Position numbers and translations under genes: made by a program
The notes under the pieces: model-generated
The model's input: only the letters and a program-made list of their open reading frames with translations
What the model was told of the DNA's origin: nothing
The model's database searches: none
From: SpSt-333 sp040751955
GTDB lineage: Bacteria; Bacteroidota; Ignavibacteria; UBA10030; UBA8401
Direction of reading: 5' to 3'
DNA length: 64,000 bases
Assembly: GCA_040751955.1 (NCBI GenBank)
Contig: JBFMFY010000003.1
Coordinates: 86,181-150,180, forward strand
Shown: positions 8,187-16,946 of the stretch, piece after piece
Position numbering within the stretch: the stretch's first letter is position 1
Layout of the letters: every line of letters starts with the position of its first letter

Positions 8187-8769
8187 TGTAGTGTACATCG
8201 CAAGTACCGTCTTTTCTTTTTTTATTATCTCGTGCAATTTATTCGATACACGGGATCCGGAAAATCCTATCACCGACAATCAAACGCTCCCTCCCCCGCT
8301 GACAAAAGAAGCGTTGTACAGCAATTTCCAGAATTCATTACAGCAGAAAAGCATTGTCGAGTACGAAAAATTATTTGCAGACTCATCGACACATACGCGG
8401 CAATTCCTTTTCATCCCCAATCAGTCCGCTGCCGTGCGGTATGCAGCGATCTTTCCGGCATGGACTAAAACATCGGAGATCGATTACTTCAGAAATATCG
8501 TCGCTGCCGTCGGTTCGTCATCCATTCAGTTTGCAGTCACAGCAGCACCGACCATTCTCACGTATCAATCCGATTCGGCAGTGTACACAATTCAATATTC
8601 ACTGTTTGTTCCGCACAGCCGTCCCGGAATAACAACGCAATTTGAAGGACGAAGCGAATTATACATGTCCCCGAACAAGAACAACATCTGGATGATTTAT
8701 CGTTGGATCGATTTTGAGACAAAAAAAGATTCCAGCTGGAGCGAATTGAAGGGGCAGTTTGCAAAATGA
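8176..8769 (+). CDS. Putative lipoprotein, unknown function
   Basis: The product is not recognised by family. From the TTG at 8176 (five bases after GGAGGG, inside the end of recR) the N-terminus is MRCNVVYIASTVFSFF followed by IISC, a plausible lipobox with Cys20. About 197 residues. After a Pro-rich linker comes a mixed alpha/beta stretch with many aromatic residues near the end (IWMIYRWIDFE), like NTF2/SnoaL-type folds. The 3' end overlaps the next gene by four bases (ATGA). That gene codes for a second small lipoprotein of similar build, ending ITRWRDES, so the two could be diverged duplicates. Alternative starts are GTG 8173 and GTG 8191. Confidence 0.65.
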   Translation: MRCNVVYIASTVFSFFIISCNLFDTRDPENPITDNQTLPPPLTKEALYSNFQNSLQQKSIVEYEKLFADSSTHTRQFLFIPNQSAAVRYAAIFPAWTKTSEIDYFRNIVAAVGSSSIQFAVTAAPTILTYQSDSAVYTIQYSLFVPHSRPGITTQFEGRSELYMSPNKNNIWMIYRWIDFETKKDSSWSELKGQFAK

Positions 8770-9275
8770 AATCATTTGTACTCGTCATAATTGCATGTGT
8801 GTTTATCGGCTGCGACAATCCTTTTGCGCCAGCGTTGAAAACTTCGTCGTCAGGACCGGGATCGATCCTCGGTAACCAGACACAGATCGATGGGGTATTC
8901 CGGAACTTTAAGCAAGCGTATGCCTTTCGCGATTCTACCATTTACGGACAATTGCTTGCTCCAAACTTCATTTTTGTGTATCGTGATTATGAAAAAGGAG
9001 CCGATGTGTTTTGGGGACGCGATGAGGATATCAGGATTACATACGGACTTTTTCAGAACGTGCAACGGCTCGATCTTGTATGGAACACAATAGTGTCGTC
9101 GAATGTCGAGCCCGACAGCCTGAAGGCAACAATCTTACGGAACTTCAATTTGACGGTCACTTTCAGCGCCAGCGATGTTGTGCGGGTGGATGGTTATGCG
9201 AATTGGACACTCGAGCGGCAAAAGATTGGCGACGTATGGAAGATCACCCGGTGGCGGGACGAATCAAATTTCTAA
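8766..9275 (+). CDS. Putative lipoprotein with SnoaL/NTF2-like domain
   Basis: A 169-residue lipoprotein: MKSFVLVIIACVFIGC gives a clear lipobox (FIGC, Cys16). The remainder looks like an NTF2-like (DUF4440/SnoaL) fold: an N-terminal helix with VFRNFKQAYAFRD, then YGQLLAPNFIFVY, and a closing sheet GYANWTLERQ and GDVWKITRWRDES, the last being a common end of this fold. No catalytic role is evident. The start overlaps the previous lipoprotein (ATGA), and pheA follows at the next base, so recR, both lipoproteins, pheA and ftsX form one tight block. Confidence 0.7.
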   Translation: MKSFVLVIIACVFIGCDNPFAPALKTSSSGPGSILGNQTQIDGVFRNFKQAYAFRDSTIYGQLLAPNFIFVYRDYEKGADVFWGRDEDIRITYGLFQNVQRLDLVWNTIVSSNVEPDSLKATILRNFNLTVTFSASDVVRVDGYANWTLERQKIGDVWKITRWRDESNF

Positions 9276-10109
9276 ATGAAAAAGATTACTGTTTCATTCC
9301 AGGGGGAGTACGGTGCATTCAGCGAGAAGGCAGCATTGTCGTACTTCAGGCAATCATGCACTCCTGTTCCCCGCCCGCAATTCCGCGATGTGTTCGATGA
9401 TGTGCGCAAACGGAAGTCATCATACGGCATTATCCCGATAGAAAATTCCCTCTTCGGAAGTGTTGCACAAAACTACGACTTGCTGCTAGAGTACCCGCTG
9501 TTCATCGTCGGCGAATTGAAACTCCGCATCCACCATTGTCTGATGACGCTTCCCGGCAGCTCTATGGCAGATGTCCGGCATATCTATTCTCATCCTCAGG
9601 CGCTGGGGCAGTGCGATGCCTTTCTCCGGAAGTTAAAGAACATAACTGTTCATCAATATTACGACACGGCGGGCGCTGCAAAGATGATTGCTGAGGAACA
9701 GCGGACGATCTCCGCAGCAATTGCAAGCGAACAGGCGGCACAACATTACGGTTTGAAAATACTCCGCAAGAACATCGAGACCGACCACCGGAATTATACG
9801 CGGTTTCTCATCGTTGCCGGAAAGAAAAGTACTCCTCGCTCACAGGCTAAGACATCGATCATTTTCGCAACGAAGCATCTTCCCGGCTCTCTTGTCCTCT
9901 GTCTTTCAGCATTCGCGGATCGCCGCATCAACTTATTGAAGATCGAATCACGTCCGCTCGTCGGCAAGCCGTGGGAGTATATTTTCTTCGCCGATGTTGA
10001 TTCTGACGGAAGAAATGGTGAATTTCAAATGGCTATTCGCGAATTGTCGCGGCATGCGACATTCGTCAAAACTCTCGGTTCATACGAAATCGGGAAAGTG
10101 ATTCAATAA
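9276..10109 (+). CDS. pheA: Prephenate dehydratase with ACT domain
   Basis: Converts prephenate to phenylpyruvate for phenylalanine synthesis. The 277-residue monofunctional form lacks a chorismate mutase domain. The N-terminal PBP-like catalytic half starts FQGEYGAFSEKAA and includes GIIPIENSLFGSV and SHPQALGQC; the TRFL motif carrying the catalytic Thr is NYTRFLIVAGK (about residue 175). The ACT domain occupies about 195-275 (GSLVLCLSAFADRRINLLKIESRP, the ESRP motif of phenylalanine binding), so feedback inhibition by phenylalanine is likely. It begins immediately after the lipoprotein stop, and ftsX starts three bases after its own stop. Confidence 0.95.
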   Translation: MKKITVSFQGEYGAFSEKAALSYFRQSCTPVPRPQFRDVFDDVRKRKSSYGIIPIENSLFGSVAQNYDLLLEYPLFIVGELKLRIHHCLMTLPGSSMADVRHIYSHPQALGQCDAFLRKLKNITVHQYYDTAGAAKMIAEEQRTISAAIASEQAAQHYGLKILRKNIETDHRNYTRFLIVAGKKSTPRSQAKTSIIFATKHLPGSLVLCLSAFADRRINLLKIESRPLVGKPWEYIFFADVDSDGRNGEFQMAIRELSRHATFVKTLGSYEIGKVIQ

Positions 10110-10111
10110 CT

Positions 10112-10993
10112 ATGGCATTTTTTTACACGGTCAAAGAAGGCTTTTCAGGATTTAAACGGGCTCGTCTGTCATCCGTCATCACCATTTTCACAATGACGAT
10201 CTCGCTGCTGCTGCTCGGTCTCTTCGCAATCATCTATCGAAATACAAACGAGATCATCCAGTCGTTCCGGGACAAAGTGGAGATGGAAACATTTCTGTCT
10301 GTCGAAATCGATTCAATTGAAACAGAACGAATACGACTGGACCTCTTGAAAATTCCCGGCATTGCAAGTGCGGCATACATTTCAAAGGATGAGGCGGCAC
10401 GGATATTCAAAAAAGAATTCGGCGAAGATATCAATAGCGTACTGGATTTCAATCCCCTGCCTGCTTCGTTCAAGTTGCGACTGACGCCGGAATACAAAAA
10501 CTCCGACAGTGCAAAGGTCGTTTATAAAGCGTTGACACAAGTGCCCGGAGTGGATGATGTGGTGTATCGGAAGGCGCTGCTTGAGATCCTTGACAGGCGG
10601 GTGAAAGTCTTCATCGGCGCGAGTGCGGCGATCGGTGCAACACTGCTGATCGCGACGATCTTTCTCATCTCCAACACTATCCGACTGACGATCTATGCAA
10701 AACGGAAGATGATCAACACGATGAAATTGGTCGGCGCCACGCGGCAGTTCATCCGCATGCCGTTCCTTATCGAAGGGATGCTGCATGGGTTAGTCGGTGG
10801 TTTGTTGTCTGCAGGATTGATCTGGAGTATTGTGTACATTGCCAGGAACTTCATCAGTGCGGAGCTTTCAGAGTTCTTCCTCGTTGAAATCTATTTTTAC
10901 GGAATCATGATCGGCAGCGGGATCCTGCTCGGATTGCTCGGCAGCGGGTGGTCAGTCAAGCGGTTCATTTCGGAAAACATCGTCGTACAATAA
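10112..10993 (+). CDS. ftsX: Cell division permease FtsX
   Basis: FtsX is the membrane half of the FtsEX complex, which activates peptidoglycan hydrolases at the septum. The 293-residue protein has a first membrane helix (about 22-45), an extracellular loop (about 50-165, ending in VDDVVYRKALLEIL), then three further helices (about 170-195, 222-245, 262-285). The loop between helices 2 and 3 contains the conserved TIYAKRKMINTMKLVGAT coupling segment. No ftsE ATPase is adjacent, although the two are often paired; it must be elsewhere. It is the last gene of the recR-pheA block and is followed by a hairpin terminator shared with the converging sdh genes. Confidence 0.92.
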   Translation: MAFFYTVKEGFSGFKRARLSSVITIFTMTISLLLLGLFAIIYRNTNEIIQSFRDKVEMETFLSVEIDSIETERIRLDLLKIPGIASAAYISKDEAARIFKKEFGEDINSVLDFNPLPASFKLRLTPEYKNSDSAKVVYKALTQVPGVDDVVYRKALLEILDRRVKVFIGASAAIGATLLIATIFLISNTIRLTIYAKRKMINTMKLVGATRQFIRMPFLIEGMLHGLVGGLLSAGLIWSIVYIARNFISAELSEFFLVEIYFYGIMIGSGILLGLLGSGWSVKRFISENIVVQ

Positions 10994-10997
10994 AAAA

Positions 10998-11026
10998 GTG
11001 CCACTCACTAGAAAGGCGAGCGGCAC
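10998..11026. terminator. Bidirectional hairpin terminator between ftsX and sdhB
   Basis: GTGCCACTC (10998-11006) pairs with GAGCGGCAC (11018-11026) apart from one mismatch, flanked by A6 on the left and CCTTTATTT on the right. It can end transcription of ftsX from the left and of the sdh genes from the right. Confidence 0.75.
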
Positions 11027-11040
11027 CTTTATTTCACATC

Positions 11041-11778
11041 TTAAAACTGCGCTGCAACAAACTCTCTATTCAATCGTGCAATATGCGTGACAGAAATCTG
11101 TTTCGGGCATTCCGCCTCACATGCATACGTGTTGGAACAGGCGCCGAATTTCTCTTCATCCATCTGAGCGATCATACGCTGCACGCGCGTCGTTCGTTCT
11201 GCTTGTCCTTGCGGCAGCAACGCTAGATGAGATACTTTTGCAGACACAAACAACATCGCTGAAGAATTCGGGCATGCGGCAACACATGCACCGCAGCCGA
11301 TACATGCGGCGGCATCAAACGCTTCATCGGCAACAGGTTTAGGGATGAGAATTGAGTTTCCATCCGGTACACCTCCAGTTTTTGCAGATGTGTAGCCGCC
11401 TGCCTGCATTATGCGGTCAAACGCAGTACGGTCAACCATCAGATCTTTTAATACAGGAAACGCCGCTGCGCGCCACGGTTCGATGACAACCGAATCGCCA
11501 TCCTGAAAACTGCGCATATGCAATTGACACGTGGCAATGCCTCTCCCCGGACCATGAGCACGCCCGTTGATCATCATGCCGCAACTGCCGCAGATTCCTT
11601 CACGGCAGTCATGGTCAAACGCGATCGGCGTTTCTCCTTTTTTAACGAGTTCGATGTTGACAATATCGAGCATTTCAAGGAACGACATATCGGGGGATAC
11701 GTCGTTCGCAGTGTACTCGACGAAACGTCCTTCGTCATTTTGATCTTTTTGCCGCCATACTTTTAGGTGGATTTTCAT
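11041..11778 (-). CDS. sdhB: Succinate dehydrogenase/fumarate reductase iron-sulfur subunit
   Basis: Electron-transfer subunit of complex II. The 245-residue product has the three cluster motifs: [2Fe-2S] CREGICGSCGMM, [4Fe-4S] CIGCGACVAACPNSS, and [3Fe-4S] CSNTYACEAECPKQ. The N-terminal ferredoxin domain spans about 1-110 and the helical C-terminal domain about 120-245. I start at the ATG at 11778, which has AGGAG seven bases upstream; a TTG at 15 bases further would overlap that site. Gene order is C-A-B on the minus strand (cytochrome b first), as in Bacteroidota. Whether it works as succinate dehydrogenase or fumarate reductase cannot be told from sequence. Confidence 0.95.
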   Translation of the reverse strand: MKIHLKVWRQKDQNDEGRFVEYTANDVSPDMSFLEMLDIVNIELVKKGETPIAFDHDCREGICGSCGMMINGRAHGPGRGIATCQLHMRSFQDGDSVVIEPWRAAAFPVLKDLMVDRTAFDRIMQAGGYTSAKTGGVPDGNSILIPKPVADEAFDAAACIGCGACVAACPNSSAMLFVSAKVSHLALLPQGQAERTTRVQRMIAQMDEEKFGACSNTYACEAECPKQISVTHIARLNREFVAAQF

Positions 11779-11838
11779 TCTTGCTCCTGACAATCTTTTT
11801 TGGCGTGTCGGCGTTAATACCGATCCGCCCGATCTAAT

Positions 11839-13752
11839 TTATTTATAACTTCGTTGTGTCGGTTTTACGTATTCAAAATCGAGATCCTCTTTGTGTAATG
11901 CCTGTTTCTTTCCGGGACCTTTATACTCCCACGCGGCAACGTACGCGAATTTTTTGTCGTTCCGCTTTGCTTCTCCTTCTTCTGTCTGATACTCTTCGCG
12001 GAAATGACCGCCGCATGACTCTTCGCGGTGCAGTGCATCCATCGCAATCAACTCTCCCAATTCCATGAAATCCGCAACACGCTGCGCTTTTTCCAGTTCC
12101 ATATTGATCTCGTGCGCGTTGCCGGTAATCTTTACGTTCTTCCAGAACTCGGCACGGATTTTAGGAAGCAGCGTGAGTGCTTTCTTCAGTCCGTCTTTGT
12201 TCCGTGCCATGCCGACATAATCCCACATCACTTTGCCGAATTCTCGGTGATATTCGTCCACCGTCTTCTTCCCGTCGATCCCCATCAGTTTGTTGATCGT
12301 TGCCGTGACGGAATTCTCCGCCTCCTTGAATTCTTTTGCATCGGTCGAAACTGCAGCAAACTTGTTGCTCGCCAGATAATCGCTGACCGTGTACGGCGCA
12401 ATGAAGTATCCGTCGGCAAGACCTTGCATGAGAGCGCTCGCGCCGAGGCGGTTCGCGCCGTGGTCAGAGAAGTTCGCTTCACCGAGGACAAACATACCGG
12501 GAATCGTGCTCATTAAATTATAATCAACCCACAGACCACCCATCGTATAGTGCACGGCGGGATAAATGCGCATCGGTGTTGTGTACGGGTCTTCACCGGT
12601 GATTTGCTTATACATGTCGAGCAGATTTCCGTACTTCTGGAAGACCGTTTCTTTCCCTAATCGTTTGATAGCGTCGGCAAAGTCAAGATAGACCGCCATC
12701 TTCGAAGCACCGACGCCGAATCCGTTGTCACACATCTCTTTTGCACGGCGTGACGCAACATCTCGCGGAACAAGATTGCCGAACGACGGATAGAGACGTT
12801 CAAGATAATAATCGCGTTCGCTTTCGGGAATGTCGTTAGGATTGCGCGTGTCTCCTTTCTTTTTTGGTACCCACACGCGACCGTCGTTGCGCAAGCTTTC
12901 GCTCATCAACGTCAGTTTCGATTGATGATCGCCGGTAACAGGAATACAGGTCGGATGGATCTGCGTGTAGCACGGATTGCCGAAGAATGCGCCTCGCTTG
13001 TGCGCTCTCCAAATTGCGGTTGCGTTGCTTGCTTTCGCATTGGTAGATAGATAGAACACATTCGCGTATCCCCCTGTAGCGAGAATGACGGCGTCGGCGG
13101 CGTACGATTCCAATTTTCCGTTGAGAAGATTCCGAGCGATAATGCCGCGCGCTTTTCCATCAATCACAACGAGATCGAGCATTTCGCGACGCTCATAAAA
13201 TTTCACAGAACCTGCGTCCATTTGCCGGACAAGTGCGGAATACGCGCCCAGCAATAATTGCTGACCGGTCTGACCTCGTGCATAGAATGTCCGCGCCACC
13301 TGCGCGCCGCCGAATGAACGGTTATCAAGATATCCCGCATAATCACGTGCAAACGGAACGCCTTGTGCCACACATTGGTCAATGATATTGCCGCTGACCT
13401 CCGCTAACCGGTACACATTCGCTTCGCGGGCACGGTAATCGCCCCCCTTCAATGTATCATAGAACAGGCGATAGACACTATCGCCGTCATTGGAATAATT
13501 CTTCGGCGCGTTGATCCCTCCCTGTGCCGCAATGCTGTGCGCCCGGCGGGGGGATTCATGATACGAGAAGGCAAGAACGTTGTAGCCGAGTTCACCGAGA
13601 CTCGCCGCAACGGACGATCCGGCAAGTCCGGTGCCGACAACGATAATTTTGTACTTCCGTCTGTTGGCGGGATTCACAAGTTTCATATGAAATTTGTGTT
13701 CGGACCATTTCTTTTCTATCGGACCATCGGGAATTTTCGAGTTGAGTGTCAT
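11839..13752 (-). CDS. sdhA: Succinate dehydrogenase/fumarate reductase flavoprotein subunit
   Basis: Catalytic subunit oxidising succinate or reducing fumarate with covalent FAD. 637 residues. The FAD dinucleotide site is IIVVGTGLAGSSVAASLGE (about 36-54), the covalent flavin histidine is His72 in RRAHSIAAQGGINA, and substrate/catalytic segments include QIHPTCIP, GFGVGASK and HYTMGGLW. The length and the sequence between FAD and capping domains fit the Bacteroidota/Chlorobiota branch. I prefer the ATG at 13752; an upstream GTG (13788) would add 12 residues rich in a repeat-like AAC/GAA run. The sdhB gene follows after 60 bases. Confidence 0.96.
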   Translation of the reverse strand: MTLNSKIPDGPIEKKWSEHKFHMKLVNPANRRKYKIIVVGTGLAGSSVAASLGELGYNVLAFSYHESPRRAHSIAAQGGINAPKNYSNDGDSVYRLFYDTLKGGDYRAREANVYRLAEVSGNIIDQCVAQGVPFARDYAGYLDNRSFGGAQVARTFYARGQTGQQLLLGAYSALVRQMDAGSVKFYERREMLDLVVIDGKARGIIARNLLNGKLESYAADAVILATGGYANVFYLSTNAKASNATAIWRAHKRGAFFGNPCYTQIHPTCIPVTGDHQSKLTLMSESLRNDGRVWVPKKKGDTRNPNDIPESERDYYLERLYPSFGNLVPRDVASRRAKEMCDNGFGVGASKMAVYLDFADAIKRLGKETVFQKYGNLLDMYKQITGEDPYTTPMRIYPAVHYTMGGLWVDYNLMSTIPGMFVLGEANFSDHGANRLGASALMQGLADGYFIAPYTVSDYLASNKFAAVSTDAKEFKEAENSVTATINKLMGIDGKKTVDEYHREFGKVMWDYVGMARNKDGLKKALTLLPKIRAEFWKNVKITGNAHEINMELEKAQRVADFMELGELIAMDALHREESCGGHFREEYQTEEGEAKRNDKKFAYVAAWEYKGPGKKQALHKEDLDFEYVKPTQRSYK

Positions 13753-13828
13753 AACAATCTCAATGTTAAAATTTGTTTCAAGTTTCACGTTTCATGATTC
13801 AAGCCGCCTCGATTACCGTAACTGAGAA

Positions 13829-14503
13829 CTATCTCATCATCGCAACGGCGCTGCCGCCGTAAAAATAGATATACAAAGGAATGATAGCAAAGCCGACCGG
13901 AATGACCAACCAAAATAAGACAGCAACAAATTCAATCATCCCGCTGTACTTCTTTGTTTTCCATCCTAATGTCTGAAATGCCGATTGGAACCCGTGCCGC
14001 AAATGATAACTGAGGACTATAAGAGCAACAAGATAGAAGACAACATAAAACGGCTGCTGAAACGTCGCATACACGAGCGAAGAAACAGACTGTTCATTGA
14101 AGAACCGAACCGGTACCCAGAATTTTCTCAGATGAACCACTAGAAAGAGGAATACCAACGCCGCCGAAACCGCCATCATGCGCGATTGGAATGTTGTATT
14201 CTCATCCAATTTATAAACTTGATACTTTTTGTCTCTTGCCCGGCGATTGGAGAGCCAGATGCGTGTGCCGTTGACGATATGAAGCAGAATCAGCGCCAAC
14301 AAACCTACTTCCAGTGTTCTCACAATCGGATTGCCCCCCATAAAGTGCGCATACGCGTCGAATGCTTCTCCTCCGTCGTTCTTTAGCAAGAGAAGATTGC
14401 CGGCAAGATGCTCGACGAGGAACGTACAAAGAAAGATACCAGTCAAGCTCATAAGAATCTTTTTGCCGACCGATGAATTGATGAAAGCGAAAAAGGAATT
14501 CAT
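13829..14503 (-). CDS. sdhC: Succinate dehydrogenase cytochrome b subunit (b558 family)
   Basis: Membrane anchor that passes electrons to menaquinone, single-polypeptide type of Bacteroidota with five membrane helices. 224 residues from the ATG at 14503 (AAGGAAAC upstream); the open frame runs further upstream but that part lacks similarity. Helices lie at about 14-36, 60-85, 108-130, 150-172 and 195-220. Candidate haem histidines include those in FLVEHLAGNLL, LLHIVNGTRIW, VVHLRKFW and SYHLRHGFQS, as in di-haem b558 subunits. First gene of the sdhCAB operon; 76 bases separate it from sdhA. Confidence 0.92.
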   Translation of the reverse strand: MNSFFAFINSSVGKKILMSLTGIFLCTFLVEHLAGNLLLLKNDGGEAFDAYAHFMGGNPIVRTLEVGLLALILLHIVNGTRIWLSNRRARDKKYQVYKLDENTTFQSRMMAVSAALVFLFLVVHLRKFWVPVRFFNEQSVSSLVYATFQQPFYVVFYLVALIVLSYHLRHGFQSAFQTLGWKTKKYSGMIEFVAVLFWLVIPVGFAIIPLYIYFYGGSAVAMMR

Positions 14504-14627
14504 GCGAAGTTTCCTTCGGATAGAAGTGCTGCGTTTGTGTAGAAAGCAAAAAAAATTAACTGCGGTTAAAGTATTAAAGAAATGGAAGAAATGCAATGAA
14601 GTGGGTAAGAAAAGATGGGAAGAAAGA

Positions 14628-14654
14628 TGGAGCCCATTTGAGAAATGGGCTCCA
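14628..14654 (-). terminator. Terminator of the CHASE2 cyclase gene
   Basis: A perfect 12-bp stem: TGGAGCCCATTT (14628-14639), three-base loop, AAATGGGCTCCA (14643-14654). On the minus strand it comes 13 bases after the cyclase stop and is followed by a pyrimidine-rich run (TCTTTCTTCCC), so it ends the cyclase transcript ahead of sdhC. Confidence 0.8.
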
Positions 14655-14667
14655 CATAAAATTAAGA

Positions 14668-16821
14668 CTATTTCTTCGTCATTACGAACACGCCATTCCA
14701 ATCATCCGGCGGCGGGTTATCGATAAACAATTGCGCGCGTTGGATGTAGAGATTGGAGACAATATCGTCTTTGCGAATAACAAGTGCCTGCTGGAATTGG
14801 TCGATCGCGCTCTTCCACGCTCGTTTCTTGTACGCTTCCAATCCGCTGTGGTACGCCTCAAGGAATTTTTTCGTCGCGTCGGTCTGCACTTCGTCGGCAA
14901 GCGCAATCAGTTCGTAAATACGAACCGGCTCTGTTTTTCCGACAACAACGACCAGATCCATTTCGCGCGAGAGTACTTTGTCGTGTACTTTTCGATAGGT
15001 ATTATCACTCATCAATAAGCGTGTGCCGTACTCTTTGTTCACCCCTTCAAGGCGTGACGCAAGATTCACCGCATCGCCGATCGCAGTGTAATTCAACCGC
15101 GCTTCGGCACCCATGTTGCCGACGACCGCTTTCCCTGTGTTGATACCGATACGCTGGTTCACTACGGGGCGTCCGTAGTGAATCCATTTTGTATGTAAGG
15201 CAAGCAATTTGCGCTGCATTTTTAGCGCCGCACTGCAACAGTGAAATGCATGGTCTGCATCATCAAGCGGAGCGCCCCAGAACGCCATAATCGCATCGCC
15301 GATATACTTGTCGATGGTACCGTACTCTTCGATCATGATGTTGGTCATCTCGGTCAGATACGAGTTGAGCATGGCAACAGTATTCTGCGGTCCCATCTTC
15401 TCCGCCATGCTTGTGAAACCTTCGATATCTGCAAACATCGTGGTAATTTCACGCTCTTCACCGCCGAGCTTCACCAGTTCAGGATTATCGATGATCTGTT
15501 TCACGACCGCTTTATCCACGTAGCGCTCAAACATCCCTTTGATCTGCGCTTTCTGTCGTCCTTCGGTTGCTGCTGTGTAACTCATCGCCGATGCGTAACA
15601 GAAGAAAAGGGCGAAGAGCGGTTCAATAAGATAATAGACCTCGCCGTTGTTCGTAAATGTGGAAAAAGCAAACCATAAATACCCTGCAGTCAGCAAAATA
15701 CCGATCGGCGCACTCCAGCGGAGTTTCAGCAATATCGCTGCAATACTGACGATCAACGCCATGATGGAGAGGAAAATCAATTGTACCCCAAAGGGCGCGT
15801 GCGTGATGTATTTTCCCATCGCAATCTGGTCGTACACATTCGCGTGAACATAACAGTTGGGAGAAATATCCGCCAGCGGTGTCGGGTTATGGTCACCGAT
15901 GGAACGAGCCGTGGGACCGATAATGACGATGGCATCTTTGAACATCGACAGTACCGCTTTATCCTGCTTCACGAATGCATCAAGCACTTCCTGCAGTGAC
16001 ACCTGTTTGAAAATATCGTTCGATCCGGCATAATCGACTTGAAGATATCCGTCTGCAGTAAGAGGAATTTCAAGTTGTCCTGCACGAACAAGTAATCCCG
16101 TTTCGGTCTCTTCCACTGTAATTGATTGAAGATCAACCTGTGCCGCTGCAAACGCCAGTGCAGCACCAAACGTCGGATAATAATCGCCGGCAAATTCAAT
16201 AAAGAACGGCACGGAACGAATGATCCCGTCGATCGGATCCTGGCGCAACAGAACATGCCCCACACCGGCAGCCAAATTTGCGAGCGAATCGTACGGGCGT
16301 TCGTCAATGTAGGTCGCTTTCGGAAATCCAAATTGCATGCCGCGCGTCGGAATGGAATGCGGATGCAGCGCTTTGTATGCTTCAGTATCGGTTGCCCGTT
16401 GTTCACCCGGATCGTCATCCGACGGAATAAAGGGTCCGATGGCATGATACACATTGGGGGCGTAATTGTGGAACAGCAGGAACTGTTCGTTCTGTGCCAG
16501 TGAAACGCTGTCCTGTTTTATCGTCGGGAAAATATCGTCAACTCCGATCGCCGTTGCACCGTTTTGTGCAAGGATTGCCAGCAATGTTCCGTACTTGTCA
16601 CGCGGTATGGGATAGTCCAACTCCTTAACAGTGTACTCATCGATCTTGACGATAACGATATTGTTCGTATGTTCGCGTTCGCCTCGCGCATCGAGCATCG
16701 CATCGTACGCTTTCAGTTCCAGCGACTGAAAGAATTCAAACCGGAACAACCACGTAGCAAGGGCTACAGAAACAACTGCAAACAGAATACCGAAGAGAGT
16801 CTTGAGGAGTTTTTTGTTCAT
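14668..16821 (-). CDS. CHASE2-domain class III adenylate/guanylate cyclase
   Basis: A membrane sensor nucleotide cyclase of 717 residues. After an N-terminal membrane helix (about 5-25) comes a periplasmic CHASE2 domain (about 30-325, with YDAMLDARG, VGVDDIFPT, VIIGPTARSIGD), three more helices (about 330-410) and a class III cyclase domain (about 455-640). Metal-binding aspartates are in FADIEGFTS (about 462) and IGDAIMAFWGAP (about 506), and the transition-state Asn/Arg in AVNLASRLE. The tail, about 655-700 (YHSGLEAYKKRAWKSAIDQF), resembles a TPR. CHASE2 cyclases usually make cAMP; the ligand is unknown. The ATG at 16821 precedes MNKKLLK; ATG 16866 would add 15 residues. It stands between two terminators and is thus monocistronic. 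Confidence 0.9.
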   Translation of the reverse strand: MNKKLLKTLFGILFAVVSVALATWLFRFEFFQSLELKAYDAMLDARGEREHTNNIVIVKIDEYTVKELDYPIPRDKYGTLLAILAQNGATAIGVDDIFPTIKQDSVSLAQNEQFLLFHNYAPNVYHAIGPFIPSDDDPGEQRATDTEAYKALHPHSIPTRGMQFGFPKATYIDERPYDSLANLAAGVGHVLLRQDPIDGIIRSVPFFIEFAGDYYPTFGAALAFAAAQVDLQSITVEETETGLLVRAGQLEIPLTADGYLQVDYAGSNDIFKQVSLQEVLDAFVKQDKAVLSMFKDAIVIIGPTARSIGDHNPTPLADISPNCYVHANVYDQIAMGKYITHAPFGVQLIFLSIMALIVSIAAILLKLRWSAPIGILLTAGYLWFAFSTFTNNGEVYYLIEPLFALFFCYASAMSYTAATEGRQKAQIKGMFERYVDKAVVKQIIDNPELVKLGGEEREITTMFADIEGFTSMAEKMGPQNTVAMLNSYLTEMTNIMIEEYGTIDKYIGDAIMAFWGAPLDDADHAFHCCSAALKMQRKLLALHTKWIHYGRPVVNQRIGINTGKAVVGNMGAEARLNYTAIGDAVNLASRLEGVNKEYGTRLLMSDNTYRKVHDKVLSREMDLVVVVGKTEPVRIYELIALADEVQTDATKKFLEAYHSGLEAYKKRAWKSAIDQFQQALVIRKDDIVSNLYIQRAQLFIDNPPPDDWNGVFVMTKK

Positions 16822-16891
16822 GACGATTCCGTTTGGTGAAGTGGGAAGAAGGGAATGTTGCGCCATCGGGCATAAGCCTTCGGCTCAAAAA

Positions 16892-16922
16892 CAAGTTACC
16901 CTCCAATTCGGAGGGTAACTTG
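16892..16922 (-). terminator. Strong terminator closing the five-gene envelope operon
   Basis: A perfect 13-bp stem, CAAGTTACCCTCC (16892-16904), loop AATTC, GGAGGGTAACTTG (16910-16922); on the minus strand TTTTT follows directly. It lies 24 bases after the stop of the transglutaminase/TPR gene. Confidence 0.9.
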
Positions 16923-16946
16923 CTAAAAATTATTCAATTTATCCAA

